A DNA stretch of 64,000 bases from Palleronia pelagia (GCF_900110115.1 NZ_FOCM01000005.1:246348-310347), one strand, 5' to 3'; shown: positions 17,917 through 30,742, numbered from the stretch's first letter. Numbers and translations are program-made. Notes: a model not told the origin generated them from the sequence alone.

Positions 17917-19140
17917 CTAGGCTCGCTCCAACACCAGCGGAAGGCTCTCCAATCCCCGCACCGATAGCCCCGGCTTGAAGCGCAAGTTGTCCCCGGCCAG
18001 CGCGATCTGCCGGTATCTGCGGTGCAGCGCGGTGAAGACCAGCTCCATGCTCATCCGCGCAAGGTGGTTGCCGAGGCAGAAATGTGCGCCACCCCCGAAT
18101 GCCACGTGCCGCGCCCGGGGACGGTGGATGTCGAAGATGTCGGGCCGTTCGAACCGGCCGGGGTCGCGGTTGGCCGCGCCGTACAGCAGGCCGAACCGCG
18201 TGCCCGCCGGGAAATCCCGCCCGCCGACGGTGCAATCGGCGGTGGCGAAGCGGTGGAAATAGGGCAGCGGCGGATCGAAGCGGAACATCTCGTCGATCGC
18301 GGGGCGCAGCAGGCCCGGGTCGGCGCGCAGGTCGGCATCGGCCTGCGGAAAGCGCAGCAGCGCCAGCAGCCCGGTCCCCAACACGTCGATGGTCGATCCA
18401 TGGCCCGCCATGAGGATCAGCATGACCGTCGCGATCAGCTCGTCCCGGCTGAGGTCGCCCTCGCCGTGACGCGCCAGCAGCCCGGTCAGCAGGTCGTCCT
18501 CGGGCACCGACGCGCGGCGGTCCAGCAGGTCGACAAGGTAGTCGTGGAAGGCGCGGGTGGCGTGCTCGGCGCGGGCCTTGTCGGCGTCGTCGCGCCCCGG
18601 GTCGAAGAAGCGCACGACCTCCTCGGACCAGAACCGCAGGCGCGGACTATCCGCGTCCGGAACGCCCAGAAGCCGTCCGATCACGACGCCAGGGACATGG
18701 GCGGCCACGTCCTCGATGAAGTCAATCCGCGGCTGGCCCGCGACCGTTTCCAGCAAGCCCTCCACATGCGCGGCGATGGCCGGGCGCAGGCGGTCGACCG
18801 CCTTGGGCGTGAAGGCCCGGGCCACCACGGCGCGCAGGCGGTCATGCTCGGCCCCGTCCGATTCCAGCAGGTTGGTCTGCACGAAGCGCTGGTGATAGGG
18901 CATGTCGTGCCAGTTCATCCGGCGCCGCCGCGCCTCGGCCTCCTCGGGGGAGGCGCCGTCCTCCAGCGCGCGCACCATGGAACGGTCCAGCACCACCCGC
19001 TCGACATCCGCGATGCGCGTCAGCATCCATGTGTCGGTCTCGGCGTGGAACCACGGCCCTTGGGCGCGCATCCTGGCATAGACGGCGTAGGGGTCGGCGG
19101 CGAATTCCGGCGCATGCGGGTCGAGGACGATCTCGGTCAC
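17917..19140 (-). CDS. Cytochrome P450 with an atypical I-helix
   Basis: 407 residues, a soluble bacterial-type P450. The heme loop FGGGAHFCLGNHLAR (Cys about residue 355) and the K-helix DEMFRFDPP (ExxR) are intact. The I-helix oxygen-activation motif, normally AGx(D/E)T(T/S), reads AGHGST: the acidic residue is Gly and the first Thr is Ser. Such changes in other P450s go with unusual chemistry or use of peroxide, so normal monooxygenation is not assured. No ferredoxin or reductase gene is adjacent. It lies 92 bases downstream of the SDR at 19233 and may be read from the nagK-nagA-SDR promoter. Substrate unknown. Confidence 0.88.
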   Translation of the reverse strand: MTEIVLDPHAPEFAADPYAVYARMRAQGPWFHAETDTWMLTRIADVERVVLDRSMVRALEDGASPEEAEARRRRMNWHDMPYHQRFVQTNLLESDGAEHDRLRAVVARAFTPKAVDRLRPAIAAHVEGLLETVAGQPRIDFIEDVAAHVPGVVIGRLLGVPDADSPRLRFWSEEVVRFFDPGRDDADKARAEHATRAFHDYLVDLLDRRASVPEDDLLTGLLARHGEGDLSRDELIATVMLILMAGHGSTIDVLGTGLLALLRFPQADADLRADPGLLRPAIDEMFRFDPPLPYFHRFATADCTVGGRDFPAGTRFGLLYGAANRDPGRFERPDIFDIHRPRARHVAFGGGAHFCLGNHLARMSMELVFTALHRRYRQIALAGDNLRFKPGLSVRGLESLPLVLERA

Positions 19141-19232
19141 GGGCGGGGGGCTCCTGTCATGGGACCGGGTGCGACCCTGCCCCGCGCGGGCGCGAAGGTG
19201 GGCACGGCCAAGCGGCGGTCATTCTGCAGCAG

Positions 19233-20000
19233 CTAGCGCGGCGCCATCCGGATCGCGCCGTCCAGCCGGATGACCTCGCCGTTCAGCATGGGGTTCTCGA
19301 CGATATGGCCCACCATGGCCGCGAATTCGCCCGGGTCGCCCAGGCGCGACGGGAACGGCACCTGCGCGCCCAGCGATTGCTGCACCTCGTCGGGCAGCCC
19401 TTGCAGCAGCGGCGTCAGGAACAGGCCCGGCGCGATGGTGCAGACGCGGATGCCCTTGTCGGCCAGGTCGCGCGCCATGGGCAGGGTCATGCCCGCGATG
19501 CCGCCCTTGGACGCGGCGTAGGCCACCTGCCCCACCTGCCCGTCGAAGGCCGCCACCGACGCGGTGTTCACGATGACCCCGCGCGCATTGTCGAGCCCCA
19601 CCGGATCCAGCGCGGCCATGCGGGCGGCAGCCTGGCTGGCGGCGTGGAAGCTGCCCAGCAGGTTCACCCGCACCACCTTGTCGAAAAGCGTCGGGTCATG
19701 GGGCTGGCCCCGCGACACGGTCTTGGCCGCCGGGCCGATCCCCGCACAATTGACCAGCACCCGCGGCGCGCCCAGCTGCCCGACCACGTCGTCCATAGCG
19801 GCAGCGACGCTGTCGGGGTCCGAGACATCGCAGGCGGCGTGGTGCCCGCCCACCCGTTCGGCCTGGGCCGCCGCCGCGTCGCCGTCGAGATCGAGGATCG
19901 CCACCTTCATCCCCCGGCCCGCCAGGTGCAACGCCGTCGCGGCGCCCAGCCCCGATGCGCCCCCGGTGACGATCGCCACCGATCCGGTCCAGTCCTGCAT
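19233..20000 (-). CDS. SDR oxidoreductase, 3-hydroxyacyl-CoA dehydrogenase type II-like
   Basis: 255 residues: VTGGASGLGAATA, ILDLDGDAAA (NAD-binding Asp), VNCAGIGPA, NTASVAAFDGQVGQVAYAASK, and the C-terminal PMLNGEVIRLDGAIRM. The DGQxGQxAY...SKGGI and IAPGLFxTPLL patterns are those of HSD17B10/HADH type II. It probably oxidises a hydroxyl on an acyl-CoA or a steroid-like compound. GGAGGAT precedes the ATG, which lies only 3 bases beyond the nagA stop, so it is in the nag operon, an odd companion for amino-sugar genes but a plausible one for the P450 that follows. Confidence 0.82.
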   Translation of the reverse strand: MQDWTGSVAIVTGGASGLGAATALHLAGRGMKVAILDLDGDAAAAQAERVGGHHAACDVSDPDSVAAAMDDVVGQLGAPRVLVNCAGIGPAAKTVSRGQPHDPTLFDKVVRVNLLGSFHAASQAAARMAALDPVGLDNARGVIVNTASVAAFDGQVGQVAYAASKGGIAGMTLPMARDLADKGIRVCTIAPGLFLTPLLQGLPDEVQQSLGAQVPFPSRLGDPGEFAAMVGHIVENPMLNGEVIRLDGAIRMAPR

Positions 20001-20003
20001 TTT

Positions 20004-21179
20004 CTATCCTCCCTCATGTCCAAGCGCGGCGCGGTATTGCGCCGGCGGATCGGGCAGCGCCCGGGCGCTGCCCGTATTGCCGTCGATCACGATCAAGTCG
20101 TCCAGCGCGGCGCCGATCAGCCGCCCCGCCTGCCCCGGCGCGCGCAGCAGATCCGCGGGCCGCGATGTCGCCATGGCCAGTGCCTCGGAGAAATCCGCGC
20201 CGCCCGCGCTTTGCATGATCGCGACCGCGCGCGCCATGTCCAGGTCGGCCCCCGCCAGCGTACCGTCCTCCAGCCGCAGACAGCCATCGGCGCGCAGCAC
20301 CCGGCGCGCGCCCAGCCGGAAATCGGTGGCATCGGTGCCCGCCGGCGCCATGGCGTCGGTGACCAGGAACAGGCCCCCCGGCGCCGCCTTGGCGGCGCGG
20401 GCGACCCGCAGGCTCGCGGGATGGACGTGGTGGCCGTCGGCGATGATCCCGGCCGAGACGCGCCCGTCATCGAGCGCCGCACACACCAACCCCGGGGCGC
20501 GGTTGGCCATCTGGCTCATGGCGTTGAAAAGATGCGTCACGCAGCGCGCGCCCGCGTCGATGGCCGCGCGGGCGCTCTCATAGGTGCAATCGCCATGGCC
20601 GAGCGAGACGAGGATGCCCGCCTGCGCCAGCCGCGCGATCCGGTCGTGCGCGACGGCATCGGGGGCCAGCGTCACCTTCAGGTTCGGCAGGCGCCGCGCG
20701 GCGTCCAGCAGCACCGCCTCGTCCGCGTCCTCCATGGGGCGGATCAGGCGCGGGTCATGGGCACCGTGGCGCGAGGGGTCCAGGTGGGGCCCCTCCAGGT
20801 GCAGGCCCAGCACGCCCGGAACCCGCGCCGCGATGGCAGCCGCCACGGCGTCGATGGCCGCGCGCGTGGCAGCGGGCGTGTCGGTGATGAGCGTCGGCAG
20901 CAGCGCGCGGGTGCCCATGGCGCGGTGCGCCGCCGCGATCCGCCCAATATCGTCGACCGTCGCACCCGCCCCCAGCATCACGCCGCCGCCGCCATTGACC
21001 TGGAGATCGACGAAACCGGGCGACAGGACCCCCTCCAGCGCCAGGCGCGGCACATCCGGCGGAATCTCGGTCAGGGCAACCACGGCCTCGGCCCGCGCGT
21101 CGTCCACCAGCACCGCGGCGTCCGGGTGCAATCTCGTGCCATCGAAGATCGCGGCGGCGGTCAGGGCCAGCCGGCTCAT
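20004..21179 (-). CDS. nagA: N-acetylglucosamine-6-phosphate deacetylase
   Basis: 391 residues. Removes acetate from GlcNAc-6-P in the cytoplasm, giving glucosamine-6-P. Visible signatures: LHLEGPHLDPSRHGAHDP (the metal-binding Glu region), SLGHGDCTYESARAAIDAG and VTHLFNAMSQM (His ligands), GIIADGHHVHP and LVTDAMAPAGTD (catalytic Asp). The start is set by an ATGA overlap (21176-21179) with the kinase gene upstream. Together with that kinase it converts recycled or environmental GlcNAc. A glucosamine-6-P deaminase is not in the window. Confidence 0.93.
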   Translation of the reverse strand: MSRLALTAAAIFDGTRLHPDAAVLVDDARAEAVVALTEIPPDVPRLALEGVLSPGFVDLQVNGGGGVMLGAGATVDDIGRIAAAHRAMGTRALLPTLITDTPAATRAAIDAVAAAIAARVPGVLGLHLEGPHLDPSRHGAHDPRLIRPMEDADEAVLLDAARRLPNLKVTLAPDAVAHDRIARLAQAGILVSLGHGDCTYESARAAIDAGARCVTHLFNAMSQMANRAPGLVCAALDDGRVSAGIIADGHHVHPASLRVARAAKAAPGGLFLVTDAMAPAGTDATDFRLGARRVLRADGCLRLEDGTLAGADLDMARAVAIMQSAGGADFSEALAMATSRPADLLRAPGQAGRLIGAALDDLIVIDGNTGSARALPDPPAQYRAALGHEGG

Positions 21180-22048
21180 CGCGCCTGCGCCATGGCCAGC
21201 GACAACGCCCCGTCCAGCGCGGATCCCCGCGGTGGCGCCAGGACCGCTTGCAGGTCGTCGGGCAACCAGCCCGCGTAGTGAGACCCGACCCCGCCCGCGA
21301 GGCACAAGACACCGCCGCGCGGAATACCGAGCGCCCGCACGGCACGGTCGATGTAGTCCGCACCGCGCCGCATCAGGTCGCAGGCGATGTCATCCCCCGC
21401 CGCGGCGGGGGTCACGACCAGCGGCGCCAGTGCGGCGTAGTCAGCGGGCGTGGCGCGCGCGGCGAAGGCGACGATGCCCGCCGGATCGCCCCCCATGCGG
21501 GCCATCAATTGATGCCCGAGGTCCGAGCCGGAACGCAGGCCGTCATGCGCCAGCAGCGTCTCGGACAGGGCCGCACGGCCAAGCCACGCGCCCGACGCCT
21601 GGTCCGACACCTGCAGGCCGTAGCCGCCGATGAACCGCGCCTTTCGCCCGTCCCACCGCGCCGCGATGGTGCCGGTGCCCAGCCCAATCAGCACGCCGCG
21701 CGTGTCGCCCAAGGCGCCCGCCACGAAGGTGCGGCGGTCGTCGCTAACCCGCGCGCGAAACGGCAGGTCGGCCGCGACCTGCCGGGCCATGGGCAGATCC
21801 ATGATACCGGCGAGCCCCACATGGGCGGTGGTGCTGGCCAGAACGTCACGCTCCAGCCCCGCGGCGCTCACGGCCTGGTACACGGCGTCGGCGGCGTGGA
21901 GCGTCGCGAGAACGAGGTCGGTGGTGGCGTTCGCAGGACCCGCATCGCCCCGACCCAGGACGCGGCCCGTCGCGTCGGCGATCACGGCGCGGCACCCCGA
22001 TCCGCCGCCGTCGACCCCCACGAAATAGCTTGGCGCGTCGTCATCCAT
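21176..22048 (-). CDS. BadF/BadG-family ATPase, probable N-acetylglucosamine kinase
   Basis: 290 residues with the actin-like ATPase fold: VGVDGGGSGCRAVIAD (phosphate 1 motif) at residues about 9-24, LIGLGTGTIAARWDG in the middle and VLCLAGGVGSHYAGWL (adenosine motif) near the C-terminus. In this family, proteins linked to nagA phosphorylate GlcNAc at O6. It is translationally coupled to nagA by a 4-base overlap, which supports that role. Divergent from the BKACE-family gene, 117 bases apart. Confidence 0.85.
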   Translation of the reverse strand: MDDDAPSYFVGVDGGGSGCRAVIADATGRVLGRGDAGPANATTDLVLATLHAADAVYQAVSAAGLERDVLASTTAHVGLAGIMDLPMARQVAADLPFRARVSDDRRTFVAGALGDTRGVLIGLGTGTIAARWDGRKARFIGGYGLQVSDQASGAWLGRAALSETLLAHDGLRSGSDLGHQLMARMGGDPAGIVAFAARATPADYAALAPLVVTPAAAGDDIACDLMRRGADYIDRAVRALGIPRGGVLCLAGGVGSHYAGWLPDDLQAVLAPPRGSALDGALSLAMAQAR

Positions 22049-22165
22049 GACACGCTTCTAAGCCGGCCGCGCGGCCGCCGAAAGCCCCGGTTGCGCACGC
22101 TCTGGCCCCGCTTGATCCGTGCGTCTAGGATCACGCCGACCATCGCCGCGAGGAAAACCACCGCC

Positions 22166-22999
22166 ATGCCAGCCCCCTGCATCATCTGCGTCGCGATCAC
22201 CGGCAGCGTGCCGCAGAAATCCGACAATCCCGCCGTGCCGATCACGGTGACGGAGCAGATCGAGTCGACCCACGCCGCGTTCGAGGCGGGCGCCGCGATC
22301 TGCCACGCCCATGTGCGCGAGGACGACGGCACGCCGACCTCGGACCCCGACCGGTTCGCCGCACTGAAGGAGGGGATCGAGAAACATTGCCCCGGCATGA
22401 TCGTGCAGCTTTCGACCGGCGGACGGTCGGGCGCGGGGACGGCACGTGGTGGAATGCTGCCGCTGGCGCCCGACATGGCGTCGCTGTCGGTCGGGTCGAA
22501 CAATTTCCCCACCCGGGTCTACGAGAACCCGCCCGACCTTGTGGACTGGCTGGCGGCGGAAATGTTGAAGCATCACGTGAAGCCCGAGATCGAAGCCTTT
22601 GACCTTTCGCATATTTTCCAAGCCAAGAAGATGGCCGATGACGGGCGCCTGGCCGACCCGCCCTACGTGCAGTTCGTCATGGGCGTGAAGAATGCCATGC
22701 CGGCGGACCGCGAGGTCTTCGATTTCTACGTCGCCACCACGCGGCGCCTGTTCGGCCCCGACGCGCCGTGGTGCGCGGCGGGCGTCGGGCGCAACCAGGC
22801 GGTGGTGAACGACTGGGCGATCGCCGCCGGGGGCCACGCGCGCACCGGGCTCGAGGACAATATCCGCCTGGACGCACAGAGCCTCGCGCCATCCAACGCG
22901 GCCCTGGTCGCGCGCACCGCCGAGATCTGCGCGCGGCACGAAAGGCCCGTTGCCACACCGGCCGAGGCGCGGGCGATCCTGGGCCTGCGCCCCGCCTGA
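22166..22999 (+). CDS. BKACE-family (DUF849) beta-keto acid cleavage enzyme
   Basis: 277 residues from ATG 22166, with GAGG about 12 bases upstream. The TIM-barrel fold starts CIICVAITGSVPQKSDNP and carries the zinc HxH in GAAICHAHVREDDG (about residue 50), then MIVQLSTGGRSGAG and APWCAAGVGRNQ, ending in RTGLEDNIRL, typical of the 3-keto-5-aminohexanoate cleavage enzyme (Kce) group. The family condenses a beta-keto acid with acetyl-CoA to give acetoacetate plus a CoA ester. Specificity is set by pocket residues not readable here. The gene stands alone between nagK and transaldolase. Confidence 0.87.
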   Translation: MPAPCIICVAITGSVPQKSDNPAVPITVTEQIESTHAAFEAGAAICHAHVREDDGTPTSDPDRFAALKEGIEKHCPGMIVQLSTGGRSGAGTARGGMLPLAPDMASLSVGSNNFPTRVYENPPDLVDWLAAEMLKHHVKPEIEAFDLSHIFQAKKMADDGRLADPPYVQFVMGVKNAMPADREVFDFYVATTRRLFGPDAPWCAAGVGRNQAVVNDWAIAAGGHARTGLEDNIRLDAQSLAPSNAALVARTAEICARHERPVATPAEARAILGLRPA

Positions 23000-23161
23000 G
23001 CGGCCCCAAAGCAGGAAATTCCAAAGGATGCGTGGCCTTACCCCGCTTCGACCGCTACAACATCGGGTGCGGCAGGTCTTTGCCGCGCGCAATTTACCCG
23101 CGCAGGCGGTGCCCCGCGCCCACCCGGACCGGCCCCCGCGCGCACCAGAAGGAGGAGCCTT

Positions 23162-24100
23162 ATGACCAGCGTTCTCGACCAGCTGCGCGAGATGACGACC
23201 GTCGTCGCCGATACCGGCGAGGTGGCGGCCGTCAAGAAATACAAGCCCGTCGACTGCACCACCAACCCGTCCCTGGTGCTGGCCGCGATCAACGACGAAG
23301 CGTCGGAAGACCTGATCGCGCGCGAGATCCAGACCGGCCGGACCAAGGGCATGTCGGCCGAAGAGATCACGGCCACCCTGACCGTGGCCGTGGGCGCCGA
23401 ACTGACCAAGATCGTGCCCGGCCGCGTCTCGACCGAGGTGGATGCCCGGTTGTCCTTCGACACCGACGCCTCGGTCGCCCGCGCGCGCGAGATCATCGCC
23501 GACTACGAGCACCGCGGGGTCGAGAAGGACCGCATCCTGATCAAGCTCGCCTCGACGTGGGAAGGCATCCGCGCGGCCGAGATCCTTCAGAAGGACGGCA
23601 TCGACTGCAACCTGACGCTGCTGTTCTCGATGGCGCAGGCCGTGGCCTGTGCCGACGCCAAGGCGTTCCTGATCTCGCCTTTCGTGGGCCGGATCACGGA
23701 TTGGTACAAGAAGGCCGAGGGCAAGGACAGCTACGCCCCCGACGAGGATCCCGGCGTGAAATCAGTGCGCGACATCTACGACTACTACAAGTCGAACGGG
23801 ATCGAGACCGTCGTCATGGGCGCCTCGTTCCGCAACACCGACCAGATCAAGGCGCTGGCGGGCTGCGACAACCTGACGATCTCGCCCAAGCTGCTGGATG
23901 AGATGGCGAACGAGGACGCGCCGCTCGAACGCAAGCTGTCGCCCGACGCGGCCAGCGGCGTGGCGCCGATCAAGATGGACGAATCCACCTTCCGCTGGCG
24001 GATGAACGCCGATGCCATGGCGACCGAGAAGCTGGCCGAGGGTATCCGCAATTTCGACAAGGACCACCAGAAGCTGATCGAACTGGTGGCCAGCAAGTAG
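23162..24100 (+). CDS. tal: Transaldolase
   Basis: 312 residues, TalB size. Transfers a dihydroxyacetone unit between sedoheptulose-7-P and glyceraldehyde-3-P in the non-oxidative pentose phosphate pathway. Seen: the signature [15 protein letters not shown] near the N-terminus, the Schiff-base Lys in [13 protein letters not shown] (about residue 126), [26 protein letters not shown], and [13 protein letters not shown] strong ribosome site (AAGGAGGAG) lies 5 bases before the ATG. Followed by its own terminator; the 162 bases upstream hold nothing else recognisable. Confidence 0.96.
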   Translation: MTSVLDQLREMTTVVADTGEVAAVKKYKPVDCTTNPSLVLAAINDEASEDLIAREIQTGRTKGMSAEEITATLTVAVGAELTKIVPGRVSTEVDARLSFDTDASVARAREIIADYEHRGVEKDRILIKLASTWEGIRAAEILQKDGIDCNLTLLFSMAQAVACADAKAFLISPFVGRITDWYKKAEGKDSYAPDEDPGVKSVRDIYDYYKSNGIETVVMGASFRNTDQIKALAGCDNLTISPKLLDEMANEDAPLERKLSPDAASGVAPIKMDESTFRWRMNADAMATEKLAEGIRNFDKDHQKLIELVASK

Positions 24101-24122
24101 ACGACGACACTTGGATGACAGA

Positions 24123-24151
24123 AGGCCCGGCAGCGATGCCGGGCCTTTTTC
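24123..24151 (+). terminator. Rho-independent terminator of the transaldolase gene
   Basis: A perfect 10-bp stem (24123-24132 with 24137-24146), a GCGA tetraloop and five T's directly after the stem. Confidence 0.93.
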
Positions 24152-24167
24152 GTTCGGGCGGTCGCCG

Positions 24168-24203
24168 AAAAGAAGAAGGGCGCGCACCCTGCGATGCGCG
24201 CCC
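24168..24203 (-). terminator. Terminator of the glpSTPQUV operon
   Basis: Read on the minus strand, a perfect 9-bp stem (24203-24195 with 24186-24178) with an 8-base loop is followed by TTCTTCTTTT. It lies 25 bases after the glpV stop. Confidence 0.85.
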
Positions 24204-24227
24204 CGAAGGTCTCTCAGATGGGAGAGA

Positions 24228-25949
<1,722 letters not shown>

Positions 25950-25994
25950 TTCATCCTCCCTTTCGGATTTTATCGTTCTTTCGTTGGTAACGCG

Positions 25995-26417
25995 TCACGC
26001 GTAGCGGAAGATGCCGCCCGCGATGACAAGACTGACGACAAGCGCCAGGTACTGGGGCCCGATTTCCAGGCCCAGCCATGCGAGGTTCAGGAAACCCGCA
26101 ATCAGAAGCGAGATGAACAACCTGTCCCCCCGCGTAGTCTCGATCCCCAGAATGCCGCGCTTGGGCGTCTCGGGGAAACGGATGGCCAGGATCGAGAAGG
26201 CGATCAGGATGCCCGCCACGACCCAGAAGAACGTCGCAGTGGGGAACACCCAGGCCATCCAGCCGCCGGGATTGAGCGACTCGGTCCACAGGATCTCGCC
26301 CTCGTCGCGGGGGATCTGGAAGAAGACGTAGATCCCCACCAGCACCCACGGCACGATCATGGCCGCGAAGGCGATGTTCTGCTTGCGCGTCAGGTCGGAT
26401 TTGGCTGTTTCGCTCAT
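25995..26417 (-). CDS. glpU: DUF2160 small membrane protein of the glycerol ABC system
   Basis: 140 residues from the ATG at 26417. Three to four hydrophobic segments (about residues 15-33, 56-75, 100-120 and 122-138) separate short polar loops, including RFPETPKRGILGIETTRGD. This is the DUF2160 pattern, found almost only between the permease and binding-protein genes of glpSTPQUV operons. Its role in transport is not established; it is probably an inner-membrane accessory. It lies 43 bases after glpQ and 45 bases before glpV. Confidence 0.87.
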   Translation of the reverse strand: MSETAKSDLTRKQNIAFAAMIVPWVLVGIYVFFQIPRDEGEILWTESLNPGGWMAWVFPTATFFWVVAGILIAFSILAIRFPETPKRGILGIETTRGDRLFISLLIAGFLNLAWLGLEIGPQYLALVVSLVIAGGIFRYA

Positions 26418-26460
26418 GCCAGGCCTCGCCGGAGCTGAATGTTTCGGGTCCGCGCCGTCA

Positions 26461-28222
<1,762 letters not shown>

Positions 28223-28223
<1 letters not shown>

Positions 28224-29332
28224 CAGGCGGCGTCCTTGGTGTTTTGTTCAAGCGGCGGCTCGCCATCCGCGGGCGGCACGCGCCAGTCGTTCTCGTAGAC
28301 GTTCACGCCGCCCTCGACGAACTGCACGTGGGTGCCGCCCGACGGAATCTGGGCGCCCTCGCCTGCGACGGCGGCGACCTCCTGCCCGCCCAGGTCCAGC
28401 CGGACGATCTTGTGGCGGCCCACGTCCTCGACCCGCTTGACCCTGGCCGGAAGACCGTGATCGCCCAGGCGGATATTCTCGGGGCGCACGCCGATCTTGG
28501 TGCTGCCGCCGTTCAGCTTGTAGCCCGTCTTGAGGTCGAACCGCGTGCCGGCGATCTGCGCCTTGCTGCCGTCGATGCGCGCGTCGAAGACGTTCATGCC
28601 GGGCGAGCCGATGAAGTAGCCCACGAAGGTGTGCGCCGGACGCTCGAACAGCTCGACCGGCGTGCCCATCTGCACCACGCGGCCGTCATACATGACCACG
28701 ACCTTGTCGGCGAAGGTCAGCGCCTCGGTCTGGTCGTGGGTGACGTAGATCATGGTGTGGCCGAAATCGCGGTGCAGCTTCTTCAGCTGGGTCCGAAGTT
28801 CCCACTTCATGTGGGGGTCGATGACGGTCAGCGGCTCGTCGAACAGAAGGGCGTTCACGTCGTCGCGCACCATCCCCCGGCCCAGGCTGATCTTCTGCTT
28901 GGCGTCGGCGGTCAGGCCGGCGGCGCGGCGGTCCAGCACGTCGGTCATGCCGATCATGTCGCCCACGCGGCTGACCCGATCCTGCACCTCGGACGCGGGA
29001 AGGCCGCGGTTGCGCAGGGGGAAAGCCAGGTTCTCGCGCACGGTCATGGTGTCGTAGACCACCGGGAACTGGAACACCTGAGCGATGTTGCGGTCGGCGG
29101 TGGGCAGGTCGGTCACGTCCTTGCCGTCGAACAGCACGCGGCCGTGGCTGGGGATCAGCAGCCCCGAGATGATGTTCAGAAGCGTCGACTTGCCGCAGCC
29201 CGACGGGCCCAGCAGGGCGTAGGCCTCGCCGTCGTTCCAGTCGTGGTTCAGCTCCTGCAGCGCGAAATCCTCGGGCGATTGCGGCTCGTCCAGGTAGGTA
29301 TGCGCCAGTGATTGCAGGGTGATCTTGGCCAT
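28223..29332 (-). CDS. glpT: Glycerol ABC transporter ATPase
   Basis: 369 residues from the ATG at 29332, which forms TGATG with the glpS stop; a GTG one codon earlier is possible. Walker A GPSGCGKST, Walker B NALLFDEPL, switch His in YVTHDQTEAL. The signature region is LTADAKQKISLGRGMV instead of LSGGQ, as is seen in one of the two ATPases of this system. A MalK-like regulatory OB domain follows (GVRPENIRLGDHG). Works as a heterodimer with GlpS. Confidence 0.92.
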
Positions 29333-30417
29333 CACGCGGCCTCCGCATAGGGGGCCGGCCGCACCAGGGCGCCCGACGTGTCGAACAGGTAGATGTGGCG
29401 CGGATGCAGGTGCACGGTGACCTTCTGGCCCGGCTCGAGCGTGTGCACGCCGTGCACCAGCCCCACCCAGTTGGCGCCGTGATGCTCCATGTGCAGGAAC
29501 GTCTCGGAGCCGGTGATCTCGGTCACGCTGAGCGTGGCATCGAAATCCATGCTGCCCTCGGAGCCGTGCAATTCCAGGTGATTGGGGCGGAAACCAGCGG
29601 TGTAGGTGCCGTCAGCCACGTCTCCGCCCAGAACGCTGGCGGGCCGCTCGGTCCCGTCGCCCAGCTTGAGCGTGTCGCCCGTCTTCTCGATCTCGAGGAA
29701 GTTCATCGGCGGATCGGAAAAGACGCGCGCGGTGGTGGTGTCGGCGGGGCGGCGATAGACCCGTGGCGTGGGGCCGAACTGGGTCACCTTGCCCTGCCAC
29801 AGCGTGGCGCAGTTGCCGCCAAGAAGCAGCGCCTCTTCCGGCTCTGTCGTGGCATATACGAAGATGCTGCCCGACGCCTCGAAGATGCGCGGGATCTCGG
29901 CGCGCAATTCCTCGCGCAGCTTGTAGTCGAGGTTCGCCAGCGGCTCGTCCAGCAGGACGAGACCCGCGTTCTTCACCAGCGCCCGCGCCAGCGCGCAGCG
30001 CTGCTGCTGTCCGCCCGAAAGCTCCAGCGGCCTGCGCTCGAGCTGGGGGGTCAGCTGCATGAGCTCCGCGGTCTCGCGCACGCGGCTGTCGATGGTGTCC
30101 TTGTCCAGCCCGCTCAGCCGCATGGGCGAGGCGATGTTGTCGTACACGCTCATGGTCGGGTAGTTGATGAACTGCTGGTAGACCATGGCGACCTTCCGGT
30201 CCTGCACACGCTCGTCCGTGACATCCTTGCCATGCCAGTGCACCCGCCCCTGCGTGGGCTTGTCGAGACCGGCCATCAGCCGCATCAGCGACGTCTTGCC
30301 CGCCGAGGTCGGACCCAGGAGCACGTTCATCGTTCCGGGCTCGAGCGTCAGGTCGGTGGGGTAGATATGGGTCTTGCCCCCGACGACCTTGGACACGTTT
30401 TCAAGCTGCAGCGTCAT
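29332..30417 (-). CDS. glpS: Glycerol ABC transporter ATPase
   Basis: 361 residues from the ATG at 30417; an in-frame start 39 bases earlier lacks support. Walker A is GPTSAGKTS and the signature is the canonical LSGGQQQRCALARAL, with LVLLDEPLANLD. The switch-loop His is replaced in YATTEPEEAL (Thr), so the complementary hydrolytic residues appear split between GlpS and GlpT, making one good composite site. First gene of the operon, divergent from glpR. Confidence 0.92.
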   Translation of the reverse strand: MTLQLENVSKVVGGKTHIYPTDLTLEPGTMNVLLGPTSAGKTSLMRLMAGLDKPTQGRVHWHGKDVTDERVQDRKVAMVYQQFINYPTMSVYDNIASPMRLSGLDKDTIDSRVRETAELMQLTPQLERRPLELSGGQQQRCALARALVKNAGLVLLDEPLANLDYKLREELRAEIPRIFEASGSIFVYATTEPEEALLLGGNCATLWQGKVTQFGPTPRVYRRPADTTTARVFSDPPMNFLEIEKTGDTLKLGDGTERPASVLGGDVADGTYTAGFRPNHLELHGSEGSMDFDATLSVTEITGSETFLHMEHHGANWVGLVHGVHTLEPGQKVTVHLHPRHIYLFDTSGALVRPAPYAEAA

Positions 30418-30742
30418 CCGCTTCCGTCCCCCCTGGTGCTGCGTTGGCCGCGGCAATTATGGCCCGAGTCCACGCGCGAGTGATGATAGCGCGGGTCGCC
30501 CCCTTGGTGACAAGCCCGAAGACCTGGTGAGGTGGCCATTGTTCGATTTGCGCAAACCGTAGAGAAGCCCGTCGGATTCGCAAGCCGGTATTTTCGTTTT
30601 CTTTCCTTTTCCCCAAGGTCAGGCACGCGTATCCCCCAATTTTTTCGTTGCTTGATGCCATGTCAGGCAATGCGAAGATCATCGGCGTTGCCAAAACGCG
30701 CGAATTTGACAAAACTCGAAGAAAAGCGAAAAGGGCCCGCGC
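30418..30742. promoter_or_regulatory. glpS-glpR divergent control region with candidate GlpR operators
   Basis: 325 bases with no gene. TTTTCGTTTTCTTTCC at 30591-30606 and GAAGAAAAGCGAAAAG at 30718-30733 are inverted versions of one motif (TTTTCG[T/C]TTTTCTT). TTTCG-containing tracts are characteristic of operators for DeoR-type glycerol and sugar-phosphate regulators. One copy is 174 bases from glpS, the other immediately before the glpR ribosome site, fitting autoregulation plus operon control. A further TTTTTTCGTTGC lies at 30639-30650. Confidence 0.65.

Noticed and set aside
22049..22165. Upstream extension of the BKACE gene into the kinase region
   Set aside because: The frame is open far upstream but antisense to the kinase and deacetylase genes. 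The family N-terminus begins at ATG 22166.
30418..30742. Riboswitch or small RNA in the glp intergenic region
   Set aside because: No conserved fold was recognised. The symmetric TTTTCG motifs are adequately explained as GlpR sites.
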